Of a stretch of DNA of 64,000 nt, positions 1 through 8,968 are shown one piece after another. Position 1 is the stretch's first letter. The number at the start of each line of letters is the position of its first letter. The position numbers were made by a program, and so were the translations under genes. The notes beneath the pieces were generated by a model. That model was given only the letters and a program-made list of their open reading frames with translations. It did not search any database and was not told where the DNA came from. The stretch is from Petrimonas mucosa. GTDB taxonomy: Bacteria; Bacteroidota; Bacteroidia; Bacteroidales; Dysgonomonadaceae. Where the stretch lies: assembly GCF_900095795.1 (NCBI RefSeq), contig NZ_LT608328.1, positions 558,001 to 622,000 on the forward strand, in the 5' to 3' direction.

Positions 1-1627
1 CGGCAATGTGCAGCAGGTTCAGGCGCTTCGCATTGGGCAAGTCGGCATCGAACGAGGGGATCACCGCCGTGCGTCCACCCTGCGGGGAGTGAAAGCAGGT
101 TGCCTGTGTCAACCCTTCAGGTAGAGGAATTTCAGCAAGCAGGGTGTCCACTCCCCGCTCCCTGGCCACTTCCCATGCAGGCGCATCAAGCAGTATCCCG
201 CGGTGCCTGAAAAGATCTCCGATCTCCGAATCGGTGAGTCCCCTGACCGCCTCCGCATCCATGAGGAGGGCCGACGGACGGTTTCCGTCGGGAGAGAACG
301 GGAGACCTAGAAAGGATAGCGGGAGAACCTGATCGTTGGCTCCGGTGGTGATCCATCCGAAGGGAGCCTCCCCAGGCAGTTTTTCCCTTAACACCTGTTT
401 CGGGCCGATATGGGGATCGAGCCCTCCCGGCTCGGTTCCCCGGTTGAACCGGGCGTACTCCTCGTAGAAGGGACGCCACTGCTGCAGCTTCCTGAAGTAG
501 TTGCCGGCATACCACTCCATGGGTTCAGATGCGGAACAGATGATGGCGTATGAGAGCTGGGTTACGCCCATCGACAGGTAGAACATCGACTCGACGCACA
601 ATCCGTGTGGGGACTTCCCGCTGGCGTAGTGGCGGTATCCCTCAATCTCGGCGGCAATCTCGCTTATGTCGGGATCGAGCCGGCGGATCTGCCGCGCCAT
701 GTCGTACCCCTTCACGACCATTCCCCGCGGGGCATGGTCGTTGTAAAAGCCGTTTCCAGGCCGTGAAGCCGGCGTCAACCCCGTCTCCTCCTCCATTGCC
801 CGGAAGATGGGATTCCAGTCCCTGCCCTCGAGAAGTTCCCTGTGGAAGTTGGCATGCTGCAGCCCCATGCGCGTTCTGGGCGAAACGGCGTGCACGCTCC
901 TGGAGATGGTGCGTGCTACACTTGCCAGGCTCTCCTGTGAGAAGGCGATCCACTGTTCGCGAACCGCTCCCCCTTCAGCGTTTGCCTCCAGTGCCTCTAC
1001 CAGGCTCGTCCTGCTCCAGTGCCCGCCATACTCCTCATTGAAGTGGCGGATGCAGGTGTCGCAGAAACAGAGCTGCCGGGCAGGCCAATGGTTGGTCACC
1101 CGAAGGTCGTCATCCAGCCAGACGACTGCCGGCTGGCACATTTGGGCATAGAGAGCGTATACCTCCTTCAGGTACTCGTGGAAGCCCGGCTGGCGTGGGC
1201 AGTGTCCACTACGTGTAACTGCACCGGATGCATCGATGATCGTGCCCCATGCGGTGGGTATCAGCTCTTCTGAACCGCTTTCGAAGTTGTCGCCATGCCC
1301 CAGCGTGATTCCCTGGATGGAGGGGGTTACCCCGATCTCCCGCATCTTTTCAGCGGCGACAGCCATCGCCTCCGCCGATTTGCGGTGGGCCTCCATGGAA
1401 AGGGTCTCGAACTCCGCACAGAACCATACCTCCTCGAAGGTGTTGGGATAGGCCTGCATCGCCTGCAGCAGCTCGTTTCTCAAAACAGTGTCGTTGTGAT
1501 GTTCGGGCCACAGCCGCAGGATCATCTTGAAATCTGATGATGCGGTTTCAGGAGATTTTACTGACTCGATACAGGATGTTGTCAAAAGCATTCCTAAAAT
1601 GAGAATGGCAATAAATCTGGTCTTCAT
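1..1627 (-). CDS. Secreted glycosidase-like lipoprotein, C-terminus cut off by window edge
   Basis: An open frame runs from an ATG at 1627 to the left edge without a stop, giving at least 542 residues. The N-terminus is a hydrophobic signal ending in a lipobox-like LLTTSC, so the product is probably a lipoprotein. Around residues 170-191 there is a conserved-looking stretch with WLDDDLR followed by the tight cysteine motif CFCDTC. An acidic strand end followed by C-x-C-x2-C occurs in poorly characterised TIM-barrel glycoside-hydrolase-like proteins, and that is my inferred class. The gene is co-directional with a GH2 enzyme and a sialidase-like gene just upstream (62 bp gap to the GH2 stop), which suggests one glycan-degradation operon. 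Exact family and substrate are not recognised, and catalytic residues are not assigned. Confidence 0.7.
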   Translation of the reverse strand, partial: MKTRFIAILILGMLLTTSCIESVKSPETASSDFKMILRLWPEHHNDTVLRNELLQAMQAYPNTFEEVWFCAEFETLSMEAHRKSAEAMAVAAEKMREIGVTPSIQGITLGHGDNFESGSEELIPTAWGTIIDASGAVTRSGHCPRQPGFHEYLKEVYALYAQMCQPAVVWLDDDLRVTNHWPARQLCFCDTCIRHFNEEYGGHWSRTSLVEALEANAEGGAVREQWIAFSQESLASVARTISRSVHAVSPRTRMGLQHANFHRELLEGRDWNPIFRAMEEETGLTPASRPGNGFYNDHAPRGMVVKGYDMARQIRRLDPDISEIAAEIEGYRHYASGKSPHGLCVESMFYLSMGVTQLSYAIICSASEPMEWYAGNYFRKLQQWRPFYEEYARFNRGTEPGGLDPHIGPKQVLREKLPGEAPFGWITTGANDQVLPLSFLGLPFSPDGNRPSALLMDAEAVRGLTDSEIGDLFRHRGILLDAPAWEVARERGVDTLLAEIPLPEGLTQATCFHSPQGGRTAVIPSFDADLPNAKRLNLLHIA

Positions 1628-1688
1628 ATAAAATCAAAAATCATTTTGACAGAGCTCTTGAGGCCTTGGGGCATCCATCAGTTATAAC

Positions 1689-4409
1689 TTAATTAAGCGG
1701 AAATACCTGTTTGTCGATATTCCAGCCTTTCACCACCAGTTTTCTATTTTCAGGCAGTTTCTCCTGATTGACCTCTATGGTGATGGTTTTCTTCTCACCG
1801 GGAAGCAACGAGAAGAAGTTGTCGGTATAAAAAGAGGGGCGAATTGGAGATCCGCTGCCATCCAGAAATTGCAGCTGGGTGAAAAAGGCAATAGAGCCGG
1901 ATCTGTTGTTGATATCTATCTCAACAAAATAGCTATTGTTCTGCTTGCGTGTTTTGTAACTTACCTTGAGTTTGGCTTTTTTCAGTTTGGAGAGCTCCTG
2001 GAATCCGGCGGTTGTTGGTCCCGTTAATCTGTTTTTCCCTTCATATTTACTGTTGGAGCGCCAATAGAAATTACTTCCTGCCTCTTTCCCGTTTTCATCC
2101 AGTAATCTAAGTTTTATGAAATGGACACTTGTTACATCCGACGGAAAATCGATTTTGAAGATATCCTCGCAAACGCCATCTTCGGGAATATTGATTTTTG
2201 CCTCTCTGGAGAACACTTTCCTTGAATTCAGGTCGTAAACTTCGGCGCTTACCCTATAATTGTCAAAAGAGCGGTAATAGTCATTCACCACCGAAACTCT
2301 ATTCTTAAGATAGTCGAACTGAGGATGTAACGGTTCACAGGCGTTCTGGGCGGCATACAGGGCCGCCGTTGGTTCCAGCGACCAGTCCCACATGCGGGAG
2401 CAAACCTGACGGATGGGAGAGTTGTGGTACCAGAACAGAAATCCGGAGGTATAGCGGTCGCCATGGTTCAATTTATTATAATTCCATACTTCCCAGATAC
2501 TTTTATAATTGAATGCCCCGACAAACTGTCCCTTCTCGGCAAACTCCTCAATGTTTTTAGATGGGCCGTATTCATTGACCATATCGGTATAGAGTGATGT
2601 CATCAGGTGAAACCCGTTGCCATCGGAGTAATCCCAGACAGTCTTGTTGATTGGCCAAAGATCTTCCTCATCCATCATTTCACGTAAACATTCCACTATG
2701 GGCAGGCATGGTGCCCCATACTCGGGGTTGAAACCATCAATGCGGCTTCCTCTATCGGAAGCTGTGTTTTCGTAATGACGCATGATGTTCACCTGCTTAT
2801 ATGGACTCCCATCATGTATTCCGCAACATTCCGACTGCATCTGATACCCGCGTGTACCGTCCAGCCGGTTGATCAGGGCTTCAGTTTCGGGCATCTCCGT
2901 AGACTCGTTGGATGAAACATAATAGGCCAAGGAGGGGTGATTGCGGATCCGTTTGACTGTAGAGGCAACATTGCTGTAATAGATGCTCTTGTCTGCCGGA
3001 TGTTTTGTGTCGCCAGTCATCCAGAACTCGGTCCATACCATGATACCCAGTTCATCACACAACTGAAAGAAATAATCGGATTCGGTAATTCCGCCACCCC
3101 AGAAGCGGATCATATTAATTCCCGCCTGTGCCGTATAACGCAGTTCGGCATAGGTGCGCTCGTTTGAATTTCGAAGCATGTTTTCAGGAAGCCAGTTGGT
3201 CCCCTTTATAAAAATCGGTTTGCCGTTCACGCAAAATGTGCGTGAGCCGTCCGGGGTATCGGTGTGGGAGGTTATCTCCCTTATCCCAAATTTTACGGAG
3301 ATGGAGTCGAGGATATTTCCCGATTTATCCTTCACCCTTAAGCTAAGATCATACAACTCCTGTGATCCTTTATTGATGGGCCACCACAGGCGGGGATTCT
3401 TGATAACCAACTGGGGATACTCATCCGGTGTAAAAAGCACCTCTTGCTGTTGTCCCCTGATTAACCGCACCTGCTTTTCAAAGGTGATCTTCTCATTTTT
3501 GATTTCCCCTTCAACGGTCACTTCATGAACTGTCCAACTGTCATCGGGATTGACAACCTCCACCGAAACTGTTTGTCGCGACAGATCATAACCCGGTCTG
3601 GACAAGTCGGACTTGATAAAAGGGTGACGAAGCGTCACATGCCCCGTAGTATATATGGAGATATCTCTCCAAATCCCGGTATTGCGATCCCTGATCCCGT
3701 CCAGGAATGTAAAGTCCCAACCCACGGTCATCAGTTGCGTCACGTTTCTTCCGATCTCTCCGTTGCCACCGTTCTGGAACTCATCATTGAGTGCACCAAT
3801 CGTTTTCTTCCCTTTCGGTTTTATTGTACCCGGCACATCTACGGGATAAACTTTAATTGCCAATACGTTTGTCCGATCAAGATGAATGTAATCGGATATA
3901 TCTATATGATCCTGATAGAACATGCCGGCAATGTTACTTATCATCTTACCGTTCAACCACAGTTCGGCGCGGTAATTGATCCCGTCTACCTGCAACCACG
4001 TTTTTTTATCCTTGAAATCCTTGGCGGGTGTCTCAAACTCTGTTCTGAACCAGTAGGTATAGAAATCGCGACCCGCATGGAAAAGATCCGGAATCAGGTT
4101 TGATTCCAGTTTATTGTTTAATCCATAATAAGGTTCTGGATATATTCCATTATATACCAAAGAGTTGAGTACAGTGCCGGGAACAATTGCCGGCATCCAG
4201 TCACCGGTAGAGGTATTTGTTGTGGAGAGGGCTTCGGTTCTTGCCGTCAAATCAGTCGCCTTCTTCATTTTCCAGACAAATTGACCTTTGTGCCCATCCT
4301 GTGATGTAAGCACTGCTTTATACGTGCGTTCGGAATTTACCTCTTGTCCATAGCCAAAGTATGTGCAGCATAATGCGATAACAAATAGTAATGTAATTCT
4401 GGTTTTCAT
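1689..4409 (-). CDS. Glycoside hydrolase family 2 (exo-beta-glucosaminidase / beta-mannosidase-like), secreted
   Basis: The 906-residue product starts with a signal peptide (MKTRITLLFVIALCC, then FGYGQ) at ATG 4409. A longer in-frame start at 4472 overlaps the upstream stop as ATGA but would bury the signal under 21 polar residues, so I prefer 4409. GH2 architecture is visible: sugar-binding jelly roll (about 40-190), immunoglobulin-like domain, then a TIM barrel with RFWGGG, the acid/base in SSNES (Glu near 502) and the likely nucleophile in FNPEYGAP (Glu near 563). These motifs resemble the exo-beta-D-glucosaminidase/mannosylglycoprotein endo-beta-mannosidase branch more than classical beta-galactosidases. 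Its neighbours, a sialidase-like gene and a glycosidase-like lipoprotein, suggest degradation of host or N-glycan-type material. Exact specificity cannot be read from sequence. Confidence 0.85.
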   Translation of the reverse strand: MKTRITLLFVIALCCTYFGYGQEVNSERTYKAVLTSQDGHKGQFVWKMKKATDLTARTEALSTTNTSTGDWMPAIVPGTVLNSLVYNGIYPEPYYGLNNKLESNLIPDLFHAGRDFYTYWFRTEFETPAKDFKDKKTWLQVDGINYRAELWLNGKMISNIAGMFYQDHIDISDYIHLDRTNVLAIKVYPVDVPGTIKPKGKKTIGALNDEFQNGGNGEIGRNVTQLMTVGWDFTFLDGIRDRNTGIWRDISIYTTGHVTLRHPFIKSDLSRPGYDLSRQTVSVEVVNPDDSWTVHEVTVEGEIKNEKITFEKQVRLIRGQQQEVLFTPDEYPQLVIKNPRLWWPINKGSQELYDLSLRVKDKSGNILDSISVKFGIREITSHTDTPDGSRTFCVNGKPIFIKGTNWLPENMLRNSNERTYAELRYTAQAGINMIRFWGGGITESDYFFQLCDELGIMVWTEFWMTGDTKHPADKSIYYSNVASTVKRIRNHPSLAYYVSSNESTEMPETEALINRLDGTRGYQMQSECCGIHDGSPYKQVNIMRHYENTASDRGSRIDGFNPEYGAPCLPIVECLREMMDEEDLWPINKTVWDYSDGNGFHLMTSLYTDMVNEYGPSKNIEEFAEKGQFVGAFNYKSIWEVWNYNKLNHGDRYTSGFLFWYHNSPIRQVCSRMWDWSLEPTAALYAAQNACEPLHPQFDYLKNRVSVVNDYYRSFDNYRVSAEVYDLNSRKVFSREAKINIPEDGVCEDIFKIDFPSDVTSVHFIKLRLLDENGKEAGSNFYWRSNSKYEGKNRLTGPTTAGFQELSKLKKAKLKVSYKTRKQNNSYFVEIDINNRSGSIAFFTQLQFLDGSGSPIRPSFYTDNFFSLLPGEKKTITIEVNQEKLPENRKLVVKGWNIDKQVFPLN

Positions 4410-4468
4410 TTCGTAATAAACAAATCTTATGTGTGGTTTTTTCATTTTTTGCTCACTATGCGATGTTG

Positions 4469-5623
4469 TCATTCATATATCCATTTCAGTGGCAACAGGG
4501 TGTTGACCGTTACGGCCAGCTCTGTTTTGCGTGACTGGCTTCCGGCGCAGTAACTGAGGAGCAGATGCTTGTTGTCGACAAAGTGGATTGCCGTGTAGCA
4601 ATACCATCCGTCGGGATCGTCGTGGATATTTTTGACTCTCTCCCAGGTTTGTCCCTCATCCTTTGAGATAGCAACGGTCAACGGTGTTCTTTTGTTAGCT
4701 GTACCAGGGTTTGTGCCGTCGTTGTTGTTCCAGACCAGTATCCAGTCGCCGCTCTCCGGAACCTTTTCAATCGTTGCCGGCGACAAGGGTGACGGAATGT
4801 TGCCGGGCTCGATGTGACTCCAAGTCTCCCCCCTGTCGGAGGAGTAGGAGAGTTGTTGGAGACCCCCGCTCGCACGGATATACATCATGATTCTCCCATC
4901 TTTCATCTCGATCACTCCGGGTTCCTGGGTAATGGTCTCTCCGCTGTTCGGGACCTGTGAACTGGCATGCCAGGTGCGACCGTTGTCATCCGAATGGTAA
5001 CAGTAGAGTGCGGCCCTGTTTTCCCATTTTCCTCCCGGTACATTGTGCAACGCCACTGGCATCAGCAGCCGGCCATCTTTGAGTTGAACTACCCTGTCGT
5101 TGTTGAGCACAAAATATCCTTTCCTGTCGGTAATGCAGGGTATCGGATCACTCCATGTGCGGGCTTCATCCTTGGAGATCCGCATCATCGGAATACAATC
5201 TTCAGTGGAGTTCTTCCTCAGGTAGAAAAGGGCAATCTCCCCGTTCTGCAGGCGAAGCAAGGAGACCGACATCACATTCATCCCTCCCTCATTCTCAACA
5301 ACGATCACATCCTCGGTTGTCCAGCTCATTCCACCGTCATGGGAATATCTCCCGGCAAGGAAGGCAGGATCATGATCCCCTCCTGTTCCGGCGGTATAGT
5401 GGCTGTACACAAACAAGATCCTTCCGTCCTTCAGTGTGATGAAGTCGCCTTCACTATTACGGGGGTTATCGGCAGATGGGGTAAGCCCCAGGACCGTTTC
5501 AGGTATTCTGCCGGGCTTTTCTCCTCTATTCCTGACCGAGGAACAGGCAATGAACATAACGGTTATCAGCATGAGGCAGAAAAGTCGGATGGGCCGATGG
5601 CAGCGACAGGATAATCTGTTCAT
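4469..5623 (-). CDS. Exo-alpha-sialidase-like lipoprotein (BNR/Asp-box beta-propeller)
   Basis: The 384-residue product has a signal with lipobox FIAC (Cys27), so it is probably anchored in a membrane. Five Asp-box motifs (S-x-D-x-G-x-T-W type) are visible near residues 94, 150, 211, 261 and 320, the hallmark of a six-bladed sialidase-type propeller. I do not see the N-terminal RIP motif of classical GH33 sialidases, so the substrate may not be sialic acid. The stop overlaps an upstream in-frame ATG of the GH2 gene by 4 bases, arguing for a common transcript. A -7-like box TACCTTCG lies at 5652-5659 on this strand. A decayed homologous fragment lies just upstream at 5698-5876. Confidence 0.82.
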   Translation of the reverse strand: MNRLSCRCHRPIRLFCLMLITVMFIACSSVRNRGEKPGRIPETVLGLTPSADNPRNSEGDFITLKDGRILFVYSHYTAGTGGDHDPAFLAGRYSHDGGMSWTTEDVIVVENEGGMNVMSVSLLRLQNGEIALFYLRKNSTEDCIPMMRISKDEARTWSDPIPCITDRKGYFVLNNDRVVQLKDGRLLMPVALHNVPGGKWENRAALYCYHSDDNGRTWHASSQVPNSGETITQEPGVIEMKDGRIMMYIRASGGLQQLSYSSDRGETWSHIEPGNIPSPLSPATIEKVPESGDWILVWNNNDGTNPGTANKRTPLTVAISKDEGQTWERVKNIHDDPDGWYCYTAIHFVDNKHLLLSYCAGSQSRKTELAVTVNTLLPLKWIYE

Positions 5624-5697
5624 AGGATCAACGTTCTAAGATTGCATTTTACGAAGGTAGGAAAAAAAACGACTCGAAGATGAATTGTATTCGCAAA

Positions 5698-5876
5698 GTT
5701 CAGGGCTCACCCTGCTTCTCCTGCTGATAGAATACCGTCAATATGGTTCCATCATCCAGCTCTACACTTGCCGGATGGCCCAGGTCTCCATTGTATGCTT
5801 CATGCCGCCAACAACCAGCCGTTGTCTAGCTGTAGCAAGTGGGGTGGAAATCCCCAGATTACACTCTTGAATATTA
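5698..5876 (-). pseudogene. Remnant of a second sialidase-family gene
   Basis: On the minus strand one frame reads VIWGFPPHLLQLDNGWLLAA before a stop. The next frame reads EAYNGDLGHPASVELDDG followed by TILTVFYQQEKQGEP and a stop. Both pieces match typical conserved C-terminal segments of sialidase/BNR proteins (PPHLLxLxDGRLL and DLGYPxSVxLDDGxILTVYY, recalled from the family). Here they are out of frame and closer together than normal, so the segment between them is apparently deleted. No start codon or N-terminal domain is recognisable. I read this as a gene relic, probably a duplicate of the adjacent sialidase-like gene that decayed. Confidence 0.6.
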
Positions 5877-6692
5877 GTTTTTTTACAATATAATCAACCC
5901 ATCTGGTTCATGATTTGACATCACAAGTGTCTGGTTAAGGGCAAGATAATCTCATGTGTATTGCCTGTATGGAATTAATTACATTCGATTTTCCACTTGG
6001 TCGATTTGATTTCATACTTTTGCTTATGTAATAATATTCAAATGGATGAATGCCGGCAACACGGTTCTATCACAACTAATGGTGTTTAGATCAGATTTTC
6101 AATTCCAAAGATGCGTTGATCGCTACAGGGGTGACTTCAGGGTAAGAAGATTCACCTGTAATGATCATTTTCTGGTAATGAGTTTTGCCCAGCTGGGCGA
6201 TCCCTGGAAACTAACTTATCTTTGAGTAAAATTTGTCTAAAGAGAGGGAGAGGTATAACAGTCCGATTATCCCTTACTGCCACTTTGAGAAAATTAAACC
6301 GGACAGTAGTGATTTTCTGTGCATGCCGAATCAACAAATCTTTATGGCAAACAAATTTATAAAAAAGCTTCGCATCGCTTTTTATATCTACATAATCTAC
6401 ATAGTCTATATCAACTTTGCCCAAAATGGATTCATCTTTATTACATCCAGGAAACAACGGAAGTATCAACCCTTGGTCAACAAACATGAGATAGTGTAGT
6501 CTGGTTTTGCATAAACTATATGAAAGTTTCTCAAATTTTGTTATCCAACAATACCGACATATAGGAACTTTCTATTTTCATATCGTACAAACATCACAAT
6601 TGATAAATTGGATAAAAAAACAGAGTTATAGCACAAATTGTGCGAATAACTGTGCGTAAGAATCTAGAAAAAAGGGATCTAAGCTGTTAAAA
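5877..6692. other. Gene-free stretch of about 0.8 kb
   Basis: No reading frame here looks like a real gene; the two longest opposing frames (6152-6487 and 6233-6499) have no recognisable domain. A TAnnTTTG box (TACTTTTG, about 6014-6021, plus strand) resembles an orphan promoter. A perfect 13-base palindrome GCACAAATTGTGC lies at 6631-6643, just past the stop of the zinc-ribbon gene. Together with the sialidase relic next door, this looks like decaying DNA. Confidence 0.5.
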
Positions 6693-7028
6693 TTATTTTT
6701 TCAGGAATTCTGTCTTTAGAAATATTACTTGACCATCTACTTTTGCCTGCACATGGGTAGGATCATCTTCAGAAAGTCTTATTCCACGAGCACGAGTACC
6801 ACGTTTTACAACCATTGAAGAGCCTTTTACTTTTAAATCTTTGATTACAGTAACATCGTCTCCGTCAAACAATTCATTTCCATTACTATCGATAACTTTA
6901 GCGGAATCTTCTGCTAAGTCGATATCGGCTTGTGTCCACTCATGAAAACATTCGGTACAGTGAAAAAGTGATCCGTCGAAATAGGTTACGCCACTCTGGC
7001 ATTTAATACATTTCGGTGTTTGTGTCAT
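6693..7028 (-). CDS. yjdM: Zinc-ribbon protein of the YjdM/PhnA family
   Basis: This 111-residue cytoplasmic protein carries two CxxC pairs (Cys7/Cys10 and Cys24/Cys27) forming an N-terminal zinc ribbon. It is followed by the compact domain with DSNGNELFDGDDV, KDLKVKGSS and KRGTRARGIRL that is characteristic of YjdM, formerly PhnA. Length matches the family. The family was named for alkylphosphonate metabolism, but its true function is unclear and no phosphonate genes are nearby. It has its own divergent promoter (7051-7081) and is transcribed alone, away from the CotH gene. Confidence 0.9.
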   Translation of the reverse strand: MTQTPKCIKCQSGVTYFDGSLFHCTECFHEWTQADIDLAEDSAKVIDSNGNELFDGDDVTVIKDLKVKGSSMVVKRGTRARGIRLSEDDPTHVQAKVDGQVIFLKTEFLKK

Positions 7029-7050
7029 TATTATTTTTGTTTAATTGATG

Positions 7051-7081
7051 CAAAGATAGGCTACAAAAGCATCTCTTCAAA
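7051..7081 (-). promoter_or_regulatory. Promoter of yjdM
   Basis: On the minus strand TTTG (7081-7078) is followed after exactly 19 bases by TATCTTTG (7058-7051). This is a full match to the Bacteroidota housekeeping consensus TTTG-N19-TAnnTTTG. The ATG lies 23 bases beyond the -7 box. Confidence 0.75.
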
Positions 7082-7133
7082 ATCTCAATATTCAGCAAAT
7101 AAGAATACGAATTGTGTTAATATGAACGATGTG

Positions 7134-7165
7134 ATTGTTTTATGCATAAATAAATCCTACATTTG
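7134..7165 (+). promoter_or_regulatory. Promoter of the CotH gene
   Basis: ATTG at 7134-7137 is followed after 20 bases by TACATTTG at 7158-7165, a near match to the Bacteroidota consensus. The start codon is 28 bases downstream. It is divergent from the yjdM promoter. Confidence 0.6.
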
Positions 7166-7193
7166 TGCATAATATTAATGATAACATCTTATC

Positions 7194-8795
7194 ATGATGA
7201 GTTTTATTAAATCGCGTAGTTTACTATATCTTGCTCTAATACTGTTAACCGGTCTTATTGCTTGTGATAAAGAATCGGAAAAAGAAGTCCTGGAGCCTAA
7301 GTTTGAATCTTTTACATTACGACCTGAATTCAACAGTGGTTTGAATGAGGTTGTTGTGGGCGATAGATCTGGCATTGAAATAAAATTGACTGTTCCATAT
7401 AATGTTTCACTCAACAACCTTGTTGTTTCCTTTAATTATGTGGGTGTTAAGGTTGAAGTAAATGGCGTTGAACAAATAAGCAACGTTACGGCAAACGATT
7501 TTAGTCAACCTGTTACATATACGGTTTTTGGAATTAATAGTGAACCGCGCGAATACACAGTTACGATAACGAAAAAACTTCCACAGCTGCCGCAAGTATA
7601 TGTTGAGGTGGAAGGTCGTCAGGAGTACAGGGATGATGAAAAGGAGACATATAAGAAAATTACGCTAAAAGTTATGGACCCCGATAATTTATATACAAGT
7701 ACCACAGAATTCAATGCTATAGGTGAAATGAAAGGTAGAGGAAATTCTACTTGGTATGGGGTTCCTAAAAAGCCTTATAGAATTAAACTTGATGAAAAAA
7801 GCTCGCTGTTAAGCATGAGTACGGATAAAAATTGGGCTCTGCTTGCCAACTTTTATGATAAAACACTGTTGCGAAACCTGACCGCTTTTGAGATTTCCAA
7901 AATTGTGGAAATGCCATGGACACCTAAGTCTGTGAGTGTTGATTACTATATGAATGGAACCTATAGGGGTGTTTATACTCTGACTGAACATGTTAGGGTA
8001 TCGGACGAAAGAGTTAATCTGAATATTGTTTCTCAAAATGATAATTCGGGAGATGCTGTAACAGGTGATTATTTTCTGGAGCTTGACTTTCATTATGATG
8101 AGCCATACCGATTCAGGACAAATAAGAAAAATCTACCTATCATGTTTAAAGATCCTGAAGAGCCAACTACAAATCAGTTTAATTATGTAGAGAACTTCTT
8201 CAATATGGCCGAGGAAGTGCTTTACTCTGAGAATTTTACAGATCCTGTGGAAGGTTATAGAAAATACATTGATGTTCCCTCTTTTATTAACTATTACATT
8301 GTGCAGGAGTTGGCAAAAAATGTAGATGGCAATCTACGTGGTAGTTGCTACATGGCACTCCGGAAAAAGGGGAAAATTGAATTTCCGCTTGTTTGGGACT
8401 TCGACCTTGCGTTTGGAAATGCCGACCATATAACATGGGAACAGGGGGCGACGTCGAGTGAATGGGATGGATGGTTTATTAAAACCCAGTCGCCTTGGTT
8501 TGATCGTTTATTCCAAGATCCTCAATTTGTAAATGAGTTGAAAAGTCGCTGGAACGAGTTGAAACCAGAGTTAAACATGATTCCGGATTTTATTAAGGAA
8601 CATGCACATTTATTGAATGATTCACAGAAAAGGAATTTCAGTCCAAAGCCAATTGGCGCCGGTTGGAGTATCACTGACCAACAATGGAATACAAGTAAAA
8701 TAAGAGGTTCGTACGAAAAAGAGGTGGAATACCTGATCAATTTTGTTGAAAAACGGTTGGAATGGCTGGATACAAATATTAATGCGCTGAAATAA
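7194..8795 (+). CDS. CotH kinase family lipoprotein
   Basis: The 533-residue product has a signal peptide with lipobox GLIACD. Residues about 35-130 look like a beta-sandwich (Ig-like, DUF5018-type) ending in EYTVTITKK. The CotH core follows: GEMKGRGNSTW with KKPYRIKLD (about 182-203), KNWALLANFYDKTLLRN, and the metal-binding LVWDFDLAFGN (about 400). CotH proteins are atypical protein kinases first described in Bacillus spore coats. In Bacteroidota they are mostly uncharacterised surface lipoproteins, often near polysaccharide-degradation genes, as here. Two adjacent ATGs (7194, 7197) are both possible starts. The codons are more AT-rich than in the following GH5 gene. Confidence 0.85.
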   Translation: MMSFIKSRSLLYLALILLTGLIACDKESEKEVLEPKFESFTLRPEFNSGLNEVVVGDRSGIEIKLTVPYNVSLNNLVVSFNYVGVKVEVNGVEQISNVTANDFSQPVTYTVFGINSEPREYTVTITKKLPQLPQVYVEVEGRQEYRDDEKETYKKITLKVMDPDNLYTSTTEFNAIGEMKGRGNSTWYGVPKKPYRIKLDEKSSLLSMSTDKNWALLANFYDKTLLRNLTAFEISKIVEMPWTPKSVSVDYYMNGTYRGVYTLTEHVRVSDERVNLNIVSQNDNSGDAVTGDYFLELDFHYDEPYRFRTNKKNLPIMFKDPEEPTTNQFNYVENFFNMAEEVLYSENFTDPVEGYRKYIDVPSFINYYIVQELAKNVDGNLRGSCYMALRKKGKIEFPLVWDFDLAFGNADHITWEQGATSSEWDGWFIKTQSPWFDRLFQDPQFVNELKSRWNELKPELNMIPDFIKEHAHLLNDSQKRNFSPKPIGAGWSITDQQWNTSKIRGSYEKEVEYLINFVEKRLEWLDTNINALK

Positions 8796-8853
8796 GGACT
8801 CATTGGGTTTGCAGCCATTGCTGCTTAAACCTAAACTATATTTTTAACGAACT

Positions 8854-8908
8854 ATTGATAAATTGATAAATAAAAGGAAATATTGATAAATTTGTTGTCA
8901 GGCTGACA
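8854..8908 (+). promoter_or_regulatory. Direct repeats and possible promoter upstream of the GH5 gene
   Basis: ATTGATAA occurs three times (8854, 8862, 8882). The last copy runs into TAAATTTG (8887-8894), which fits the TAnnTTTG -7 box, with an ATTG 21 bases upstream. The inverted repeat TGTCA-GGC-TGACA (about 8896-8908) follows immediately. The cluster may be a promoter with an operator, but no regulator is identified. Confidence 0.4.
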
Positions 8909-8968
8909 GACAAGCGCTGTACCATGAATAAATGAGAAAACAAAACCTCAATAAAACCAGACAACAAG

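Noticed and set aside
144-1151. Several plus-strand open frames of 62-163 codons
   Set aside because: They are shadows of the long minus-strand lipoprotein gene that runs off the left edge, whose signal peptide and motifs are coherent.
6152-6499. Opposing frames of 111 and 88 codons in the gene-free stretch
   Set aside because: No recognisable domain or promoter on either strand; DYVDYVD-like repeats reflect AT-rich simple sequence.
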